This document shows, in pieces, positions 57,661-64,000 of a DNA stretch of 64,000 nt. The position numbers and the translations under genes are program-made. The notes under the pieces are model-generated. The model had not been told where the DNA came from. It worked only from the letters and a program-made list of their open reading frames with translations, and ran no database searches. Location: positions 84,699,058-84,763,057 of the forward strand of contig CM054178.1 in NCBI GenBank assembly GCA_028829895.1, given 5' to 3'. Source of the stretch: Sinotaia quadrata. Its lineage: Eukaryota; Mollusca; Gastropoda; Architaenioglossa; Viviparidae. Within the stretch, counting starts at the first letter, position 1, and each line of letters begins with the position of its first letter.

Positions 57661-60640
57661 ATGTTCATTACTATTCATAAGGTTAAGATTGCCTGTTTGA
57701 TCTGGCCTATGTCAAAGTACATTTAATATTGTTATAATTTTATCTGTAGCATTATTGTAAAATGAACTTAGTACATTTCTACCCTCATAAACAATCAAGC
57801 ATCTTGTGTGCATATCATTCATTACTTTAAAAAAAAAAAAATGTATTTAATCTGCTCATCTCAAATTGACAAACAGTACTACGCACAGCTAGACATTTGG
57901 GGTAGTATTATGAAAATAGTCAAAACTTTTGCATTCAGCATATTAACATCAAACCTAATATTCTGTTTGCATCATAGTATTTTTAGGCTTTTGATACTAA
58001 AGCACCCTAAATGATGTCTATATTGACTAATTAATGGAAACCTGTACATAAATATTAACAAACAGATTCATGTGTAAGGCTTCTATTGTTTGGGTAAAGG
58101 ATTTAACAGGGTTTTTATTTAAATATTTATTTTAATGTCATCTTGATCTATGGGGTAATCAAACTTATTTTTGTTTTGTAACTAGTTTTGTTCCTTCAAA
58201 GTATAACAAACTGTATTAATTGATGGCATAATTTGTTTTAAAATTAATTTGATTTAGAAACAAAATAATTCAGCCACTTTGTAGAAATTGTATCATATTT
58301 GCCATTTGAAATTGAGTTGCCATATCAATATGTATATTTTATATCATCTGCATGCTTTGTATTCATATTTTTATTCTGAACATATCTTACTTAGCCAATG
58401 TGTGTAGATTGTAACTTTTTTCTCACCTGTTATTTATTCCAAGTCTTGTGTTGCTGTGCATTATACATATGCGACATCACTAGTTAGCCATGAGTGCAGT
58501 TATTAAAAGCTTCACCAGTTATTTATCAGATAAAATAACTGATTTATTACATTTACCTTTTTCTATACTGTGCACTGGACATTTTAATTTATATTTTAGT
58601 TTCATGAAATACTCATTATGCATAATTGCTCATGTTAGGGGAATATTGATGTGTCTGTGGGTTTTTAACGCACAAATATTAAAAAAAAATTCTATTTTGT
58701 ATCCAAAGAGCATTCCAGCTTGTACCAAACATTAAATTCGAAATTAAATAAATATCTGCCATGATGTATAGCAAACAGCATGTGTAAAGTTATCTTGCAA
58801 CAGCATCCTTGTGGTAAATATGAGCAAAATCTTTGACTGCACTCTTGTCATTTTCAGAATTTTTTAAAACATTTTATGTGTGCATTTATGTCCTTGTAAT
58901 TCTAGAGGGTGGGTTTGTATGTTTGTGTAATTTTGATACAATTCAGTATTAAGATTTATAAAGCACTGGAAATATGCTCTGTTACAAAATATATTTGCCA
59001 TTTCGTGTCTATCCATTTCTTCTAAATTCTGGTGAAAGATAAAACCAAAGATACATGTATATATAAAAGAAATGATTTGGCAATCATTGATATTATCTTT
59101 TTGACATGAAACAAGATTTCAAACAAAAAAAATAAAAAGTTTTCAGACATGAAAATATAATTTTCATCTCCAATGGGTTTTTTTTTTTGCTGAAAGCAGT
59201 CAAGGCAGTCTATTAAGATGGTATATATTAAAAGTGAGTTGGGGAATAAGTGTACCAAATGGAAAGCATTTATCCTATACTAGTAGAGAATTGGTATTGT
59301 CTTCTAGTCTAAAATCAGCTGTTTTTATTTTATTTTATTTTATTTTAATTTTTGTATGTTTTTGAGAGTGACGAAAAATGTTAAGCTATACATAATTTGT
59401 ATAAAAATGCAATTAATCTAATGTAATATTATACTTTGAATTCAGAATGACTTGGGTGAATTCACATTTGTAAAAAGTGCGTTTTCTATATCATAAAGGT
59501 GAAACCATGCTCTTTGTTATGGAATAGTCTGTTTTTGACAGTCTTTGGTTACCTGGAAAAAATTGAAGAGCACTTTGGTTTGGGTGAATATAGTTCTTAA
59601 GTTTTGATGCCTGTTGAACTGAAATTGAAATTTGCAAAACTTGCCCCCTTTTCTCTCTAAACTTCATATTGATATTTTGTCTGTCTTTGGCTGGCAGTAA
59701 TCTTTCTAAAACTTATACACCCATGATCTTGACTGTAAGAAACTTAAGATTTTATGACATCTTTTGTGAATTAACATAGATTCATACAGATGAATGGCTT
59801 TTGAAATTAACTTATAAAAAATGTAATGTTTTATATGATGTTATTTTTCAACAAAAATGTTTTTGAAAAAAGATAAAGTATTTTTAGTACAGCTCATGTC
59901 TTTGCAGTTGTGTTCACACAGTCAAGTCATTATTCTGTTTACATTTTTGATAGCCACATTGCAGGAGAAAAATAAAAATAAAAAACTCTTAATAATTAAG
60001 CTAGATCTAAGCTGAAGATTTATATATATATTTCTGTTTATTTAGCTGTTTATTGATGTCACTTTATGATGCACACCCAGTAATCAAATAAATATAATAC
60101 TAATAATTAAGCAGATCTAAATGGTGAATAATATATTGTAATTAGAATTCAAGTTTTATATGTATTTCTTCTTCGTTTATTCATATCAATTTATCATGTG
60201 TAATCAAATGTACGAATGTGTGAAAATTCTAACTGGTTAATTTCTTTATCTCACTATAGTGAAGCTGAGAGAGGAAATATTTATTTTTAAATGCCTGGAC
60301 CAGTTTCTAGATGACCACTTTCAAATAGTATGTAAACTTAATTTTGTGTATCAAGTCATTATACAATAAACTGTTACCTAAGTTATACCTGATATTTTAT
60401 TTATGTGTGATGTGTTTAAATCTATAAAAATGTAATTTTTAATCAGAGAAACTAATATTTTGCAGTTAAACTTTTTCACTGCTGTTTCTATGATGGTATA
60501 CCATTTGCTAATGCAATTATGTATCTGTTAAAAACTATATATCAACAAAGGTTAAGAAGTATAATATCCAATAGCTTATAACATCCAACACATGCAGTCA
60601 CATTGGTGCTTTGTAACTGATACAAAGCTTATAGAATGTA
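57661..60640. other. AT-rich sequence, no gene recognised
   Basis: Short frames only. Candidate distal poly(A) signal AATAAA at 60365 with a GT-rich element about 35 nt on. Confidence 0.4.
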
Positions 60641-61030
60641 ACTGGTTTTTTAGACCTATATAATTGTAGGAAATTTTATACATTAGCTTTCAGTATGTAG
60701 CTAGTTTCTTAGATTTATATATTTGTAGGAAATTTTATACATTAGCTTTCAGTATGTAGCTAGTTTCTTAGATTTATATATTTGTAGGAAATTTTATACA
60801 TTAGCTTTCAGTATGTAGCTAGTTTCTTAGATTTAAATATTTGTAGGAAATTTTATACATTAGCTTTCAGTAGGTAGCTAGTTTCTAGATTTATATATTT
60901 GTAGGAAATTTTATACATTAGCTTTCGGTATGTAGCTAGTTTCTTAGATTATATTATTGTAGGAAATCTGATACATAAACTTTTAGAATGTAGGTAGTTT
61001 CTTAGTTCTCCATAATTGTAGGAAAGCTTC
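60641..61030. repeat. 59-bp tandem array, about six units
   Basis: Units GTATGTAGCTAGTTTCTTAG then ATTTATATATTTGTAGGAAA and TTTTATACATTAGCTTTCA. The central units are almost identical; the outer ones are diverged. Confidence 0.93.
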
Positions 61031-64000
61031 AGTACATTTATATTGACTTATTTCTTGTGCTCGATTTCCAACTGATATCTCCACTAGTGCAATAAAATTG
61101 CATACTTTGTCTATTTATGCTTACTCTTAGATGTTTCAGAATTATTTATAGAAATTCTGCCTCAAAAGACTAGGACATATATCTGTGAATGCTTATTAAG
61201 AGAAATTTTAAAGATTTGATTGTAATTATAGTAAATGGGTATGTGGGAACAACTTATAAATGTTACAAAATTTTAGGTCAAATGTTGTGACATCTGGCAA
61301 AAGAAAACTGCACTTATAAGTTATTTAGAAATTTACTTTAGATGTTCAGTCCAGGTTGGAACTTAAAGTAAGGGAAAAAAGTTTGACATTTTAGGTCTAG
61401 GTATAGATAATTTTCTTTTGCACAAGAATACTGAACAATTAAAAAAAAAAAGAAATTTGTATGTGTACAGGTTAGATAATTGTCTTGTTCTAATAAAGGA
61501 TATTGCATAACATAAGAAGGTTCACAGAAATTTTAGTTTAAAGTTTAGATAATTATCTATGTGCAAAAGAATACTTTATCAGTTGCGGCAGTGGCAGTGC
61601 CAGTCAAGCACTATCACAATTACTGCCAGTAGAAAGTTTTTATCTAGCAACACTGCAAGATCTTAAAGTAGCACCTCTGCAAAATAATAGTGAAGCAATG
61701 CAAAGCCCTGCAGTTAATAATAATGTGACTGTAAAATTACAGATAGCATAGTCTAGTATTTAATAATAGAATGCAAAACATTTTAAAAAGAACTGATTCC
61801 ACAGGGTTTTTTTTGGGGGGTCTTTGACCAGCTAACTTCAGATAACTCCATTTGATTTAATGTGATTGGACTAAAACCAGCTTGAGAGGAAAACATTGAC
61901 CAACCCCATGTTCAATAGTTGTATAAATTTACCACAAAGAATCAATAAATAACTCCAAATAAGTTCCTATTTCCCATGCATGTAATAATACATAAGAAAG
62001 TGCCAGATGATGTCATATTCAGTACTAGAAAGTTACACAGTCTAGTAAAAAAAAAGAAGACCCAATTTATTTATTTCAGCAGGTATCAATTATAAATTTA
62101 AATTTACAAAAATCTCTTCTGTTAGATTAACAAAATATTATATTTTATAATTTAAGAAAAGAAAAAAATAGTCCTGCTGAAGTAGATACATTTGTAAAAT
62201 AAACTACTTTTACTGACCAGTTTTATTTTTGATTAGTCACAAGACTTTATGTCCATTCCTCATCATTCAACACTAATGCGTTAGATACTCGATTCCAATG
62301 ACTTAAAACAAAAAAAAGTAGCTAAGAATTCCAGATAGTTTAGGATAAAGAGTATCAAAGTGGTCATAGGCAGTTACTCTCACAGTTTTACAAAAGCTGG
62401 AGAAAACTTTGAAAATATTTTGGCCTGGTGATTTTTCCAGGATTATGATCAGTATTAGCCATCATTTTACTTTATTCCTGGCTGAAAACAGTTTTTATTA
62501 GCATAGTTTTATCAGAAACAACCCCCCATAAAATGCAAAAGTAATTATTTTCTAAACAAATTTCAACTTAAGCAAACTATACTATGACTGCTGACATTCT
62601 CCGGCCACACACATTCTATGGAAATAATTCTAACAATCACATATTACTAAATTAGATTTATGAGCTAAACACATATATTCATAGTTTATTTGATTTATTT
62701 GGGCCTTTTTGAATGATTTATCTTCACCCCCCAAAAAAACATAAATTTAGATTTTTTCAAACATGATTTGGCCTTTATCATGTTAAATAAATTAAGACAC
62801 AAAAATCTCATTTTGTTTAATAAGCCACTGATAAGACAGACATAAAACAAAGTTCAAAGTAAGTATCCATTTACAGCTAATGCTATGACTTGACTAAATG
62901 GACAGTATATTACATGTAGATATATTCAGAGTAAATATGGGTAACAATGCTGCTCAATTTATTTACTTATTTGTGTTCGTTGTGATATAAAACTAGTCAC
63001 TTTAATGAACACTTATACAAACACCCTCAAATTATATTACCATTACTTTCAAAATTAGTTATTACACCCTTTTCCACACATCAAATGAAAATACAGCAAG
63101 CATGCAAAAATAGCACTAGTGAGGAATTAGGGAGAAAAAAAACAACTTCTAGCACATCAATAACTTCTTTAGGATGTTTGTGAGTGATGTCAAGTGTGCA
63201 ATATTTAGCAAAAAAAGTGTCTACAAGTTTATGATGCTATTTATAAAATTGTTTGTGGACAGTCAACATTAAAGAACTTGTTTACGTTTTTGTTAAACAT
63301 TATCACAAGCAAATCATTAATTTATTCAAAACGTACACACAATCCTTATCACTTATGAATGAATATCACTGACTAAATTGCTGAGGTCATCATATTAATG
63401 AAGAAATTAATGGGCCTGTAATAGCTACACTTATTAACAGTATAGAGTTATACTTCATAAGATAACATTTTCTTACCCCCACCCACACCAAGCCTGATTG
63501 CAGGAAAGTTAATAAGTTACTAAAACAATGGTAATGACATGATTCCTAGAGTCAACATTTAATTATCTTTTACTGTTATGAGAAATAAATATAATTAAAA
63601 TACCTTTTCAACATTGTCTATTGTTTTTGCCAGAGTGTAACTTTTATTTAACTTAAAAGTGCATTAAGTAATTTAAGCATATAGGTAAAAAATATGGCGC
63701 CGTAAGTTGCAGGAGAAATATGCTTCAAGCAAGGATAGAGATACTGGTTTCTCATTCATTCCTTAAAGGTATGTCACTATCACAAGAAAACAAAACAAAA
63801 ATAGTGTTTTCTCAGATAATAGCAGATCATACAATTAAGTACTAGAACAGCTGATATCGGCAAAATCAGTATCACTGACAGGATACCTGTACTTTCAAAT
63901 TACAATGATTCAAAACAGTAATTCAACTCTTCATCAAACTTAATAATTACCTTAAAATATTTTTTTTTTAAGACCCAACAAACTTGTATTCTACTGTCCA
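61031..64000. other. AT-rich sequence to the window end, no gene recognised
   Basis: No long open frame, splice-linked exon or repeat family identified on either strand. Confidence 0.4.

Overview
This is animal nuclear DNA: AT-rich, with small spliced exons separated by large introns, GT-AG splice sites throughout, many 20-60 bp tandem arrays and eukaryotic transposon fossils. The architecture and protein sequence suit a lophotrochozoan, most likely a mollusc. That assignment is an inference; no rRNA or mitochondrial marker is present to test it.

One protein-coding gene can be assembled with confidence. It lies on the + strand from 17909 to 51997 in 15 coding exons and encodes a 473-residue orthologue of the vertebrate NET1/ARHGEF3 family (Dbl-type guanine nucleotide exchange factors for RhoA). 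All exon phases agree, the summed coding length (1422 nt with stop) is divisible by three, and the product reads as a basic N-terminus, a DH domain and a PH domain. The open frame stops soon after the PH domain, so the long C-terminal tail of the vertebrate proteins is missing. A strong poly(A) signal with a GT-rich downstream element at 54531-54580 suggests a 3' UTR of about 2.5 kb.

Layout. 1-6.2 kb: a 49-bp minisatellite with higher-order structure, a pogo/Tigger-like non-autonomous element and unidentified sequence. 6.2-12.1 kb: a diverged, interrupted copy of the segment around NET1 exon 2, including a decayed exon copy, interrupted by 4.7 kb that holds BED-finger and Myb/SANT-like gene fossils. 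13.8-16.15 kb: a young non-autonomous LTR retrotransposon with a 4-bp target-site duplication. 17.9-22.6 kb: NET1 exons 1-3. 22.6-38.9 kb: the large intron 3, with a mariner-like transposase fossil, several minisatellites, a GC-richer stretch near 35 kb that could hold another promoter, and a hAT-type MITE. 38.9-52 kb: exons 4-15, with tandem arrays in many introns and a Tigger-like element in intron 12. 52-64 kb: 3' UTR and AT-rich downstream DNA with more minisatellites and no recognisable second gene.

The most unusual features cluster around NET1 exon 6. The start of intron 5 is an array of copies of the exon-5 donor junction, the end of intron 6 is an array of copies of the exon-7 acceptor junction, and a 176-bp CA repeat begins about 11 nt inside the exon-6 donor. 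I found no operon, CRISPR array, or novel defence or biosynthetic system.
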